Source: Trichomonas tenax | Lineage: Eukaryota > Parabasalia > Trichomonadida > Trichomonadidae | Length of the DNA: 64,000 nucleotides | Direction: 5' to 3' | Assembly: GCA_023091735.1 (NCBI GenBank) | Contig: JALKBU010000065.1 | Location: 33,300 to 97,299 of the forward strand | Part shown: positions 31,205-43,700 of the stretch, in pieces | How the letters are laid out: each line of letters opens with the position of its first letter | Position numbering within the stretch: the stretch's first letter is position 1 | Made by a program: the position numbers and the translations under genes | The notes under the pieces: generated by a model | The model's input: the letters and a program-made list of their open reading frames with translations, nothing else | Database searches by the model: none | What the model was told of the DNA's origin: nothing

Positions 31205-34200
31205 ATGCAAGGCTTCGTGACCGAGTTTGCACAGAAGCCTTATCTTGTTCCAGATCCAGGAAATTCGCAGCCATTCGTACCGATGTATCCATACGGCGAA
31301 TCAAACTCTTCAATTTTAATCAGCGTCGGAGATCGAAATTCTGGATTGACAGAGTTCGGTGATCTCGATGTAAACTTCCAAAATCTCGATAGAAATTTAC
31401 TGCAAATAGTAAAATTGCAGGAAACTAAGCTTGAACCCGGTCCTAAACTAGAAAAGCACGATGGAAGTCTTCCTCTCTTTATATCTTACTTCGCGGACAC
31501 TACCATTCATCCTTATTCGATGTGTCCATTCCCTAAAATGGATGCTGACGATGTTGCAAACATTATTACAAATATTGTTGATGCAAGAACTCCACCTGAT
31601 CGAGGATCTTGGATTTTGCACCACATAATGAGAGACTTCGATTACAGATTTGATTTAACAACACAACTTCTCGATTTTAAATGGAATGATGAAGAATATT
31701 TTGCAAAACTTTGTTTTTATACGTATAGACGCAACATTCTCAAATGCTACGACTTCCTTACAGGAATGATTGACAAAATGCGACCAACATGTCTTACAAT
31801 CTTCAAAGAAGAAATATTTAGATCACATATGCTTTGTGCCCAAGCTTTGTCGAATAATAACGAATTCAAAGTCGGAGAAACCGTTCAGAAAGCGAAACAA
31901 ATGTATTATACGATGATGAAAGAAGATTTTTGCCAAAAACGAACGCATCTCATTCAATTTTCAGTTTTAAACTCGATCAAATCATACTCACACATTCCAA
32001 TTTTATATGATTATTCGATTGGCATTGATCTGACGAATTTAATGCAAAGATCCCCAATTATGTTCAGAAGAATGCGTCTTCTTTATCAAACCACGAATTC
32101 TTCATTGCTGCCGGCGTCGTATCAATTACAGAATCTTATTACAAGCAATTATCCAAATTTCGATCTCACAAAGCTTAAAAATGGAACTCTGAGAATAATC
32201 GCATTTTTGCAGAACAAGAAAGACACATCAAAGACAATTTTCGATTTACTTGAAATTCCGTTTTGGTTCCCAGAAAATAGCTCATATTTGGCAGCTGCCA
32301 TTGTATATGTTATACAGTTACTTCCAAAAACTGATTTTGATGTTGAATTCCTTGCAAAGTTTGTTTTTCAGCATGTCGAAGAAATTTCATGCTTCAAACA
32401 TGTATTTGCAGAACTTCAGGCGGCAAAATTCTTTAATTATGTCGATTTTATCAATGTTATTTTGTATTCTTCGCATTTCAAGACATTAAAGTCTGAAGCA
32501 AAAACAATTATTTCAACTTTGCCATTCTATGGTCCAAAGAAAGAAAACATCAAAGCATTTTTGAAAGAAATGAGCCATTTAGGGCAAAATGCTTTTGATG
32601 AAACAATTAGAACATTTGCCAGCGGATCACCAAATATTGAGCAAACAATATTTGCAAACAAAGAGCAATTTGAATCACTTCCATATACACTTCAATATTG
32701 TATCAGTTCTTTCGTTTCTGGCAATACAAAATCTTTCACAGAAGCAGCTGAAATCATAATGACATACAACTTGAACACGCTCTTCCCAGTTTTGATCGAG
32801 AAAATCCAGAATACACCAGATGCAAAGTTCAACATCACACATAAGATCCTTTCAAGTGTTGTTGACAGCATCCCAATTCTCATTTTGCATGGAAAATTCA
32901 ACGCATTCATCGAATTATTATTAAACAACACATCGAACCCAACAATCATCGAATTGTTCATTTCAATCCACGAAAAGTTCAAAGATTCAATTGTCATCCA
33001 AGATAAGAATAAAGAAACATACTCCCAAATCGTCAAAAATTACAAATCAGTTAACATCAACTCTGATAACATTCGCAATTTCTTCAGAACATATTCTTAT
33101 CTGTGTAGTCTTCATGTTTTAGATGCTTTCCATTCGATCGATTGTTTACACGACTTCGAAGTTATTATGCCAACATTTATATCAAATCTTCTTTCTTTCA
33201 GGTCATTGAAATCTTCTACACTTATTCGCTTCTTTGAAGAGTTCACGGAAAGCGGATGCATTTCACAACCATCTAATTTCTTCATCAAGACTCTATTATC
33301 TGTCATCCTTGGATTCAAAGAGTCCGATTTCACCGACAGAATTATGGAATTACTCAGTAACTTTTTCTCATATGTATTCAAATTCGGTCATTATCTTCCA
33401 GTCAGCTACTTCTCGGAATGCAGACGCAAGAGATTCCCAGCAGAAATCATTTCCAAAGTTACAAGCATTCTAATTCTCGCCGCTAATAGGAATCCAGATA
33501 TATTCAATCCATACAATACATTAAATGATAATATCGTCAAGAATTTCATAAATGACACAAATCTTCTCATGACATATATCTCTATCATATGCCAGAATTC
33601 TCGACTTCCACAGTTCACTGCTGATATTGTTCACCAATGCGATTCCTCCACAGCACAAACAGTCACACTTCCATGCTGCTTCTTCGCCATGCTTCCCGAG
33701 GGAGCTCGTTGTTCCACATTCGAGGAAACGTTTGAGAACATCAAAGAATGTATTACAAGGGAGAATGCAAAGCTCTTAGGCTATTGGCTCAAAGTCTTCC
33801 TGTTTTATTCCAATAATGCACAAGGTCAGCAGTTCCCAGTCACCTTCTCTGCGCCCGATAAATCCGCTATCAACAAATATTTCACTACAGTTGCAGAAGC
33901 ATTCTTCTCCATCTTTAACTCTCCAATGGATGAAGATCGTGCGAATACTTTCCTATATGCTTGGTCTGCTTGCCTCCATGTCGACAGGAATAGGCGCTCA
34001 GAACTTTACAGTAGCATTTATTCTTCACCAATGATTGCAAATGCCGCCGTTCAAGTATTCCAAACACATCTCAGCGCCGGCGATATCAACTTTGATGGCG
34101 ATATTGCCTATTATATACATCCTGCAATTCAGATTGCTGCAGTTCAGTCCATCGATCAATTAGTTGATACTTTCATTGCTATCAACTATCAACAGATCAA

Positions 34201-34723
34201 TTTCGAGAAATTCACAACAATATCTGCAATAATTTATGTTGTCTATATCACTCGTTGCCAGAACAATCCAAACTTGATGAGAATAGAATCCATTGTAACA
34301 CGTCTTCTTGAATGGATCCACAAAGTTTCTTCACTCAGCGAAACAGGAAAACTTGACTTTTTGATTGATGCGTTTAACTTCGTGATGTGCTATTCTGCAA
34401 ACATCAAAGAGCTACGCGACATTAAGCAACAAGAGTGCATTCATATTAAGATCAAGGACATCTTCTTAATGCTTAATACCGATGTCCAAAAGAAGATAAT
34501 TCTTAATCTTCCACCACAGTATTTCCAGCCTGTTGTTGACCCGATCTATGCAAATGTTACAAGGCCAGAGCCAGAACCAATGCAGCTCGATCTCGGTAAC
34601 GCAATGATGATGGGTGGCACAACGAGTTTCATTCCACCACCTCCTCCTATTTCTCAACCAATGCCAGATAATTCATACGAAATCAATTCGTACATTGAAG
34701 AAGATTTCTTATTCCAGTGGTAA
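31205..34723 (+). CDS. large helical protein, possibly Mediator Med12-like
   Basis: A single 1172-residue frame, mostly alpha-helical, with no transmembrane segment. The N-terminal 80 residues are proline-rich and disordered-looking (QKPYLVPDPGNSQPFVPMYPYGE). The region around residues 105-215 recalls the start of Med12. TPPDRGSWILHHIMRDF is similar in position to the tryptophan-containing helix of that family. YFAKLCFYTYRRNILKCYDFLTGMIDKMRP resembles the segment EKLAMFMFQDGMLDRHEFL of animal Med12. Med12 belongs to the Cdk8 kinase module of Mediator. The tail is short and proline/methionine-rich (FIPPPPPISQPMPDNS). The match is weak and by eye; any large scaffold protein is an alternative. 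The gene itself is certain from its length and codon use. Confidence 0.6.
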   Translation: MQGFVTEFAQKPYLVPDPGNSQPFVPMYPYGESNSSILISVGDRNSGLTEFGDLDVNFQNLDRNLLQIVKLQETKLEPGPKLEKHDGSLPLFISYFADTTIHPYSMCPFPKMDADDVANIITNIVDARTPPDRGSWILHHIMRDFDYRFDLTTQLLDFKWNDEEYFAKLCFYTYRRNILKCYDFLTGMIDKMRPTCLTIFKEEIFRSHMLCAQALSNNNEFKVGETVQKAKQMYYTMMKEDFCQKRTHLIQFSVLNSIKSYSHIPILYDYSIGIDLTNLMQRSPIMFRRMRLLYQTTNSSLLPASYQLQNLITSNYPNFDLTKLKNGTLRIIAFLQNKKDTSKTIFDLLEIPFWFPENSSYLAAAIVYVIQLLPKTDFDVEFLAKFVFQHVEEISCFKHVFAELQAAKFFNYVDFINVILYSSHFKTLKSEAKTIISTLPFYGPKKENIKAFLKEMSHLGQNAFDETIRTFASGSPNIEQTIFANKEQFESLPYTLQYCISSFVSGNTKSFTEAAEIIMTYNLNTLFPVLIEKIQNTPDAKFNITHKILSSVVDSIPILILHGKFNAFIELLLNNTSNPTIIELFISIHEKFKDSIVIQDKNKETYSQIVKNYKSVNINSDNIRNFFRTYSYLCSLHVLDAFHSIDCLHDFEVIMPTFISNLLSFRSLKSSTLIRFFEEFTESGCISQPSNFFIKTLLSVILGFKESDFTDRIMELLSNFFSYVFKFGHYLPVSYFSECRRKRFPAEIISKVTSILILAANRNPDIFNPYNTLNDNIVKNFINDTNLLMTYISIICQNSRLPQFTADIVHQCDSSTAQTVTLPCCFFAMLPEGARCSTFEETFENIKECITRENAKLLGYWLKVFLFYSNNAQGQQFPVTFSAPDKSAINKYFTTVAEAFFSIFNSPMDEDRANTFLYAWSACLHVDRNRRSELYSSIYSSPMIANAAVQVFQTHLSAGDINFDGDIAYYIHPAIQIAAVQSIDQLVDTFIAINYQQINFEKFTTISAIIYVVYITRCQNNPNLMRIESIVTRLLEWIHKVSSLSETGKLDFLIDAFNFVMCYSANIKELRDIKQQECIHIKIKDIFLMLNTDVQKKIILNLPPQYFQPVVDPIYANVTRPEPEPMQLDLGNAMMMGGTTSFIPPPPPISQPMPDNSYEINSYIEEDFLFQW

Positions 34724-34877
34724 TTGTTTTTATTTTATATGTTTTTTATGTTTTTAATATTATTATAATAATTCATTCATAGATAAATTTAATATGTTAT
34801 AATTTGATTCAGAGGATTTTTACCAAGTTTTAATTTTATTCACACATGTATTCATTAAATGGTACAATTTCCAAAGT

Positions 34878-34945
34878 ATCAAAAATCAAAATCCAAGAAT
34901 GGTAGAGAAAAGTCTTCAACAGAGGCATACGTCACCATCGTTTAA
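34878..34945 (+). pseudogene. relic of a BspA-like gene 3' end (cytoplasmic tail only)
   Basis: The plus strand reads KSKNGREKSSTEAYVTIV and a stop. It is nearly identical to the tail of the next BspA-like gene (KSKNEDDKSSTEAYVTIV, ending at 37474). Downstream sequence is also shared: 34959-35025 matches 37523-37583 around TTGGAAAATATAA and GAAGCTATAT. The upstream leucine-rich part is gone. This shows a third, almost erased member of the array. Confidence 0.75.
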
Positions 34946-35428
34946 AATTAATATATCTATTGGAAAATATAACCTTTTACTATGAAGCTATATCATTGTT
35001 AATTTCATTAGAAGACAATCACCTAAATCATTATTTTTTAGAATATCCAAAAACTATTCATTTCTGATTTTGTGGTTCAAGGCGTACGTCACCTTAATTT
35101 AATACAAACAGCTATAAATAATTTAATACATTGGATTATTTTGTAAAGTGAAGCAATATAAAATATTGTTCTAAAAAACATATAAAAAAACATAGAATTT
35201 CTAATCAAATTTTATTCTCGGTTAGAAATTGATTAATTGTGCTTTATTACAGCTCCATGTTTCAAGAGAATATTTTTGATTTGGTTCATAAATGATAATT
35301 TAATAGTTCGTAATCCATTGGGTATTTAGTGTCGAAATAAATCAAAAGAAGGTTAATCAATACAATGATATAAAATACGATATCGTAATTTGATTAAAAC
35401 GATATATTTATATTCATTTTTATTAATA

Positions 35429-37474
35429 ATGAACCTTCTGAGATTCTTCTTCCTGCGATATTCTTTTAACGGATTCCCTTTAGCATTGAATCTTCACACT
35501 GATGTTAAATGCAAACTTGATATATATATGAAACATATATCACTTTAAATGGAAAATCTACACCTTGCAACATAACTCAAGATGTACATTAAACAAACAT
35601 CATTTTGATATATCAAGATGGTTTTTCCAACTCAAAGATAGAATATGCAAAATTTGGAATGTTTCCAAATATAAACAGAATAGGCACTCGAGCTTTAAAA
35701 GATTGCACTAATCTGAAATATATAGAAGGCTTAGATAATATCCTAACAATAGAAGAATATGCTTTCGATGTCTGCACAAGTTTAGAGGCAATTCCATCTT
35801 TCGAAAAGGTAACTTTAGTTGCTGAATGCGCCTTTCAAGGTTGTAAAAGATTGAAGGAAGTTTCTGGATTTAATTAATTCTGTAATTGAACTGGTATACG
35901 GAATTTTGTATGATTACGAATCTTTGACTTCTATTTCAGGATTCAACAGCCTCCTACATATGTTTTACACATCATTTAATTTGCCAAATTTGAAGAAAGT
36001 TTCTGGTTTCAAAAGTGTTGGAAAAACTAATTTTGCAACATTCTCTGGAACTAAAAGTTTGGAAGAAATTTCTGGCTTTGATTCTCGAACGCAAATCCAT
36101 GGTAATGATTTTCGAGATTGCTCAAGCTTGAAAAATCTCCCTTTGTTTTCAAAAGTTACATATATTGCTTCTAATGCATTTAGCGAATGTTCGAGTTTAG
36201 TTTCCCTTCCATTGTTTGAAAGTATCACTGAAGTTGCTGAAAATGCATTCAACGACTGTACAAGTCTCAGAATTATTAATGGATTTAACAAAATTCAAGA
36301 TTTTGATTTCATAGTATTTAATGATTGTAATGCATTTGAAGAAATTTCGGGCTTCAATAATTTGGATTCAATACAAAATAGTTTTTATGGAGAATCCAAT
36401 TTCGATGGAATGAAAAATTTAGTGAAGTTGTCGGGATTCAACAAGATAAATCACATTCCTCAACGCGCTTTCAGTGGATTTAATAAGTTGGTGGAATTAT
36501 CTGAATTTGAATCAGTCATAGGAATTGGAAGTCATGTGTTTGCGAATTACTTCAGTTTATTTAATTAACCATCATTTGATTATGCCATATTCATTGATGA
36601 AAACGCGTTTACAAACTGCACAAGCTTGAAGACAATTCCATCATTCGCGAAAATAGAATCGATTGAAGATAGCTGCTTCTCTGGCGATCTCAGTCTGAAA
36701 GAAATTTCAGGTTTTAACAATGTCAAAACTATTCATGACATGGCATTTGCATACTGCACAAGCTTAACGAAAATATCATCTTTCACTAAAGTAACATCGA
36801 TCGGCAATGGTGCATTCAGCTATTGCAGAAATCTCACAGAAATATCAAGTTTCGATCTCGTCAATGATGTCGGATCGAACTCATTCGCATTTTGTTACAA
36901 AATAAATAATATCAGCTGCATGGAGAGACTCTCCGTCATCCGTTCTGCAGCTTTCGCTTATTGCAAGAACTTGAAAGCAATTCCTAATATGAGCGGCCTT
37001 AAAGAGTTAGAACATTCATCTTTCTACCAGTGCTGTTCAATCGCAAGTGTAAACTTGAACAACACATTGGAGGTGATCCAAGATTACACATTCTACAACT
37101 GGGTGTCACTTTCAGATGTCATTCTTCCTCACAATCTATTTTCGATTGAGAGGTTTGCATTCTACAACTGCAATTCGCTCACAAGCATAAAACTTCCGAA
37201 CAGCCTGCAGTTCCTCTGAAACAACTCATTTTATCGGAGTGACAGAAAGTGCATCGAGATTCAATTATCTGGCAACGTACCGACCATCAGTTCTCAGTTC
37301 AAAGCTGCTGGTCTCATGCAATGCATCCCTAAAGACTGTACATTAATGTAAATTGGTGCTGCCTGTTCTTTTATTGCAATGATCATTATATGCGTATTTT
37401 TGTTCTTCCGAAAATTAAAATCGAAGAATGAAGATGATAAATCATCAACAGAGGCATACGTTACTATCGTTTAA
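35429..37474 (+). pseudogene. BspA-like leucine-rich surface protein gene, broken
   Basis: The gene encodes tandem 23-residue LRR_5 (BspA/TpLRR) repeats with the pattern AF-x-x-C-x-S/N-L-x-x-I-x-x-F. The order is a hydrophobic start (MNLLRFFFL), the repeats, a transmembrane helix (IGAACSFIAMIIICVFLFF) and a short tail ending STEAYVTIV. It is broken by TAA at 35546-35548, frame changes before 35605 and at about 35877, and further stops at 36566-36568, 37217-37219 and 37349-37351. Family members in trichomonads are exported surface proteins suspected of adhesion to host cells or mucus. The tail holds YVTI, a possible tyrosine sorting signal. Segments 35605-35877, 35906-36568 and 36626-37219 remain open. 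No full-length protein can be made from this copy with the standard code. Confidence 0.85.
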
Positions 37475-38048
37475 AACATAACAATAATTATAAACTTTTA
37501 TTTATAATTCATTTGACTAGACATTGGAAAATATAATGTTTTATTGTGAAGCTATATAATTGTTAGTTTCATAAGAAGACAAATTTTATATTTCAATATG
37601 AACAATGCTATAAAATCACCTAAATTTATAATATTCATAGTTGTTTTTGAGGTTCAAGATTCATTTGTTTTTGATGCAATTTCAAGGCAATATATGAAGC
37701 ATGAATGCACATAAGCTCAACTGGTTTATAAAACTGAGATAAAGTTCTGCATTCAGACATTTTAATTTCGATTTCATGTTGACAAAAAAAGTTATTCATT
37801 ACTTAGAAATGCCAATTTGATGGAACTAGGCACAAATATTTGTATTAGTAGAGAAAATCACGGATTTGGAAAGTTTGAATCATAATTTGAATTTTTGAAT
37901 TTTCAAGAACTTGCTTAAATCAAAAAAATGTTAATCAGAAACAATTTATTGGTATTTTTATACAAAATAATGATAAAGAAAAACCAAATAAATGAAAATT
38001 CAAAGTGGCAAAATTAATTTAAATTAGGTTTTGACATTTTTAAACAAA

Positions 38049-40710
38049 ATGCGATTTTTCAACATTTTCGTATTACCAAGGTTCAATTTCATAGAGTCAT
38101 TTAACTTTCCTCTTCATGGAGACTTTGAGTGCGCCGTTAATATTGAAGGAAATGCAATAATAGGACTTTCTGATGAATCGACATCTTGCAATATTTCAAA
38201 TCCCACTATTGATGAAAATGTAACATCAATATGTTCGGGAGCATTCTAAAGTTCAAGTATTGAAATCGCTGACTTTAATTTTTATCCGAATTTAAATGTC
38301 ATTGAAAGCAATGCATTTAAAAATTGCACAAATCTCATCGCACTATATGGATTGAATAATGTAATTTCGATAGATGAAAGCGCTTTTAAAGATTGCATCA
38401 ATCTTGTAACAATTCCATCATTTGACAATCTGGCATCGCTCTCAAATAATGCTTTTTTTTGGATGTTTCAATTTGACAAATCTTTCTTGATTTGAAATAT
38501 TAACAACATTAGGAACTGGCATTATTGAAAATTGTCCAAATTTAACAACAATATCAGTTTTTGGAAGCCTTTCACAAATTCCAATTTCATGTTTCCAAGA
38601 TTGCAAAAATATCGTTGAAGTGATTGGATTTGGTAATGTTAAATCAATAGAAAACAGCGCTTTCTTTGGATGCAGCAATTTGGAGACTATCCCAGCTTTC
38701 GAAAATGTCGCTGGCATTTGATCAAATTCATTCGCCAATTGCATAAATTTGAAGACAATTCCAGCGTTCAATGGCGTAACTTCGATTCTTAATTCAGCTT
38801 TTGCTAATTGCACAAGCATCGAAAATATCACAGGATTTATCAAGATTTCGAGTCTAAGTAATGATATCTTCACAGGATGCTTAAGTTTGGTAACTTTATC
38901 CAGTTTCGAAACACTTCAAAGTATTCATAATTCTTGCTTTGAAAGTTCTGCAAATTTAACAAAAAGTTCTGGATTTTCAAATCTATCAACTACAGGGGAT
39001 AATGATTTCAAAGATTGTATTAACTTGATAGAAATTCCAGGATTTAGCAATGTAACAAATATTGGAAGTGATGCTTTCTTTGGATGCTCAAAACTTATAG
39101 AACTTAAAGGATTCGAAAAGTTAACGATTATTGGGAGTGATGCATTCTCAAGCTGCACAAGCTTGACAACAATTTCAGGATTTGTAAGCATTTCATCAAT
39201 ACCTCTAAACTGTTTCAAAGATTGCTTAAGTCTCAAACAAATTATTGGTTTTGACAAAGTAACATCGATTGGAAATAATGCATTCCAAAACTGCTTTAGT
39301 TTGATTTCTCTTCCATCATTTGAACTTGTTTCAAATATAGGAAGCTTTTCTTTTGCTAACTGCATTAGTTTGAAAGAATTGCCACACTTCAATAATGTTA
39401 AAACATTTGCAAGTGGCTCTTGTGAGAATTGCACAAATCTAACAAGTTTATCTGGATTTAATCAATTAGAAATATTGGGATCTGATATATTCCAAGTATG
39501 CATAAATTTAGCTACGATTTCAGGATTTGATCAAGTCGCAAGTTTAAGTATCAATATGTTTTCCAGTTTTACACAATTAAATTATATTTCTGGATTTGGA
39601 AAGCTTTCACAAATTCCTGAATCGTGGTTTGATGGATGTTTAAATCTTAAATAAATATCAGGTTTCAATAATGTTATAAATATTAGTGAAAATACATTCA
39701 AAGGATGCTCTAAATTAAACACCATCAATGGATTTGATAATGTTGAGAATATCGAAAAAGATGTTTTTGAATGTTGCTTTGCCATTGCAAAAATTTCAGG
39801 CTTCAATAAACTTTCCAATCTTGATGATAATACATTTATTAATTGCCGCATTATATCAATTCTCTCTGGATTTAGAAGTCTCAAGAAGTTAAATTATTTC
39901 AAACTCGATAGAATAACACAAATTTCTGGATTTGAAAATATCAAAGCTATTGAAAAATCTTCTTTTCTTAGTAATTCAGTTTTAACATCAGTCAAAGGAT
40001 TTCCCAATATAAAAATCTTAGGAGAATCAGTTTTCAACGATTGAATAAATTGAATTGAAGTTTCAGGTTTTGATTAACTTGGAACAATTGAAGAAAAAGC
40101 ATTTTATGGATGCACATTATTAGAAACAATTCCAGCTTTAGGTAATTTACAACAAATGCATTCAGCTGTTTTCTCGAATTGTTCATCACTTAAGAAAGTG
40201 ATTTTAATCAACAATCTACAATCAATTAATCAGTCTGCTTTTTATAATTGCATTTCTTTAGTTGAAGTTGAATTTCCAACGAATTTAACTTTAATAGAGA
40301 AATACGCATTCTATAATTGCAAGAATTTAACAATTATCACTTTACCAAGCAATATAAGTTCAATTGAGGAACATGCATTTGCATATTGCTCATCTTTAAC
40401 ATCAATAAACATTCCACAAAGTCTTGTGAAACTTGGAAATCATTCATTCATAAGTGATGATGAGAAATGCATTACAATAACATCATCAACTGTTAATTCG
40501 GAACTTTAGTCGCAATTTGAATCGGCAGGAATCAATCAATGCGTAGATAGTCCTCAAGTTGATAAAAAGATGAAATTAATTAAGATTGTTATTACTTGCA
40601 TAATTGCAGGAATTTCGATTGCCATTGTTATTGCTATCTTCGTTTGTCTCTCTTGCAAGTGTCGAAAAGCAGAAATGGACACAACTTCAGTTATTGCTAA
40701 AATCTTGTAA
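38049..40710 (+). pseudogene. second BspA-like leucine-rich surface protein gene, broken
   Basis: This copy has the same architecture as the copy before it and homologous N-terminal residues (LHGDFECAVNI). The BspA-type repeats run to about 40500, then a transmembrane helix (IVITCIIAGISIAIVIAIFV) and a cytoplasmic tail SCKCRKAEMDTTSVIAKIL end at 40710. Lesions are TAA at 38247-38249, a +1 change in the T8 run 38453-38460, TGA at 38488-38490 and 38719-38721, TAA at 39652-39654, TGA at 40042-40044 and 40051-40053, TAA at 40075-40077 and TAG at 40507-40509. Most are single-base changes of a repeat codon, for example GAA or CAA to TAA. The longest open part is 38749-39654, and 40156-40509 is also open. 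The tail differs from that of the first copy. Confidence 0.88.
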
Positions 40711-40799
40711 TTTTAAAATCGGAAAAAAACTAAACAACTAATATTGGAAAAAAATAACAACATAAATTTATAAATAAACAAACAAAAAAATATAATAAA

Positions 40800-43700
40800 T
40801 TAGTCTTCTAATGCTGCTGGTAAATGAATTACAGCGCAAACACCATTGATTGTAATGTCTTCGTCAGAAATATCACCTCTGATAGCAACATTTCCAACAA
40901 AGTTATCTTGGAAGTTCGGTCCAATTGTTAACAAAAGAGGAATGATCTTCATTTCTGGCGATGAAACTTGAGCACGAAGATTGAGTGTGAATAACCTCGT
41001 GGAAGGTTTCGTGACTTTTGTAGGAACAGATAAAGTCTTTGTTCTTGGATCGAAGCCCCAACCAACAATAGAAATTCCATCAATAGAAAGTGGTGACTCT
41101 GGATCTCTATCGAGCTCGAAGACTGCTGTTGGCTCGGAGAAATTAGTTGCAATGCTTGCACATACAGCCGAAACAAGAGCGCGAGGATCCGAGCAGCTGT
41201 TGGTTTCAATTCTTCGTGGAAGATTTTGTGTTTTGATACATATCTCGATGAACTCTCTTCTTGCCATTAAAGCTCTGAAGAAAGCCGCAACTCTGACTGT
41301 TGTATTGATTCGTGCAGTCTTTGTCCATTCCGGTGGACAAATGTCGTTTGCTATGTAGTTATGGAGCTCTGGAGTTGGTTCTTGAACTGAAGTCTTAATT
41401 GCTTTGATTGTGTCGTTGTAGATCTTCGCTTCTTTGCGTGCCATAACTGCAGCTGGTGATGCAGGAAGAGGAATCGGGATTTCGATATAACTTGGAATTG
41501 TAACAAGAATTGAGGAAATCTTTGCTGTTGAATCGGCGTTTGAACCTCTCGAAAGTAATTTGAATGGTTCTGCTAGCCAACGGGACATCGAATATGACTC
41601 CAAAACAGTCCACAGTGTCCTGTCAACTCCGAGAACGTCAACAGATGGAATAATTGGAAGTCGAGAAATTGTTTCATCATAAAGTTTCGGATCTTTTGGA
41701 ATAATCCATGGAGAAATGGATGAAATCTGCGAACGCGTAAATGTAAAGATTTCATCCGTGATGTCTGGATTGATGAATTTCTTGATGTGAGCAATAACTT
41801 TAGATGCATCATCTGGATATGCAAATGAGTTAGAAATTACTGATTCAGCAATCTTTCTTGCAGCGAGAACTGTTAACTTATCATGCTTAAGTCGATCAAG
41901 TAACCTTCTTGTGAGCTCTTCGTTAATGAACTGGGCATCAATCAAGCCACATGGTTTGAGTGAAGCGCGAACTGCTTGGATTGAAAGTAGCGTAGAAATT
42001 GCATAATAAAGTTGGAATGATTCTTGGTTGTCGCAAACAGCATCTTTGATTTGCTTCATTGTTTGAACGACACAAATTGGTTCTCTTGTTTGGATCATCC
42101 AAGCGCGGGTCATTGTTGATGCAGGGATATATTCGGATGTCGAACAAGAGATGATCAACTGGAATTTTTCGTGTGGCGGTGTTGTTGTAATCGCATCAAT
42201 GTTATCATTGATAAATTCGGCGATTGCAGGTGAAGGAAAATCGTAATAAACAATAATGCGGCAGCCATGAATTCGCGCACGGACAATTGCATTCTTCATT
42301 GTCGCGAGAGCATCTGACTCAACGCCAAATGTGAACTCTTGTAATTCTTCTTCGCAATCAAGATAAACTTTAAGTGTTCTCTCTGTGTGTTTGACGACTA
42401 CGATTGGTTTGTCGAGAGGAATTTCATCAAGAGGAAGCGAATCAATGAAATGAGGATCAAAGTTATCCATAATCAATTTTGTGGCAAGATTATAGAAACC
42501 GAGAATATTGACGAACTTCATCTGATCGAAAGTGCATCGGCCGGAATCACTTCCAAACATCTGAATCTTGCCATCGTATTCAGCTTGCAAGTGCTGAACA
42601 ATTGTTTGCAAATCATTCTCGTGTGTAAATCCATGTCTGCAGTTGTTGAAGAATGCAGCAATCAACATGAAGAAGATTGAATCTCTGATTGTCATCGCGT
42701 GGAAGAACTTCTTCTGGATTGCTGAAACAATCATTGGAGCGATCTTTTCCATTTCAGTGGTATTTGCAATAATTTCATTGATAAGATCGATATATTCGTT
42801 AAGTGAGAATTTGTACAAATTGGAAATGCGTGGAAGGAATCGAGATAAAGCGAGCCAAATGGATTCAGCAATATCAACTGGAGCTTCGAATGGATGCAAG
42901 ATAACTTTTTTGCGATCTGAAAGCTCTTCGAAGTCTTTTTCTTCGCTTATTAGACCCAAAAATACTTTCTTGAGATGAAGAAGTGAATTAAATGTATCAT
43001 TATCTTCAACTAAGACATAATTAATATCGTTCTTCTGGTTATCTCTGATATCATTGATAACTTCAAGCAATTCTTTCTCAGTGGTATTGATTTCAAGCAT
43101 CTTTGAAACTTTGACAGAAAATGGATCAGCGACAGTGAGCAATTCCTTTGGATTGTACCTATGTGTGAACATCCTCTCGATGACATCGCGTGGAAATCCA
43201 TTGCTGAATTTGACGAAATCTATTGGATTAACTAAGCACTTCAAGTTTGAAGGAATCTCGGACATTGGTAATGGTGTGAATAACATCATCTTGAAGTTTT
43301 CGTGTATCTTAACTTTCCTTTGACCAACATCGATTGTTGTTTTACCATCAATCGATCGGGCCATTCTTAAGAAGTATTGAAGTGATGTGTTGAGCTTCTT
43401 AACATCAATAATAATCAATGTGTGACCTTTCTCAGCTGCTTCGTTGAATCGATCCATTATATTTGATGTTTCCATCGAAATAATGATTCTTTCTGGCTTT
43501 GGAATTGTCCTTAAAACGCATCTATAGATGTATCCATCGAAATCAGAAATTAATGGAGTCCTCGAAGAATGGAAAGCAAGTCTTGGGAATAATGTGTAAC
43601 GCAAAGATATGTTGAGGTCTGAGATCTTAATATCTCTTTCATTATCAAGTGTTCCCATGATTAAACCAATAATTTCGTAAGGATGAATGTTTGATGTTGT

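Noticed and set aside
38049..40710. Stop-codon reassignment to explain the in-frame TAA, TGA and TAG of the BspA-like genes
   Set aside because: All neighbouring genes end properly at the same three stops, and the gene also has a frameshift in a T run, so decay is the simpler reading.
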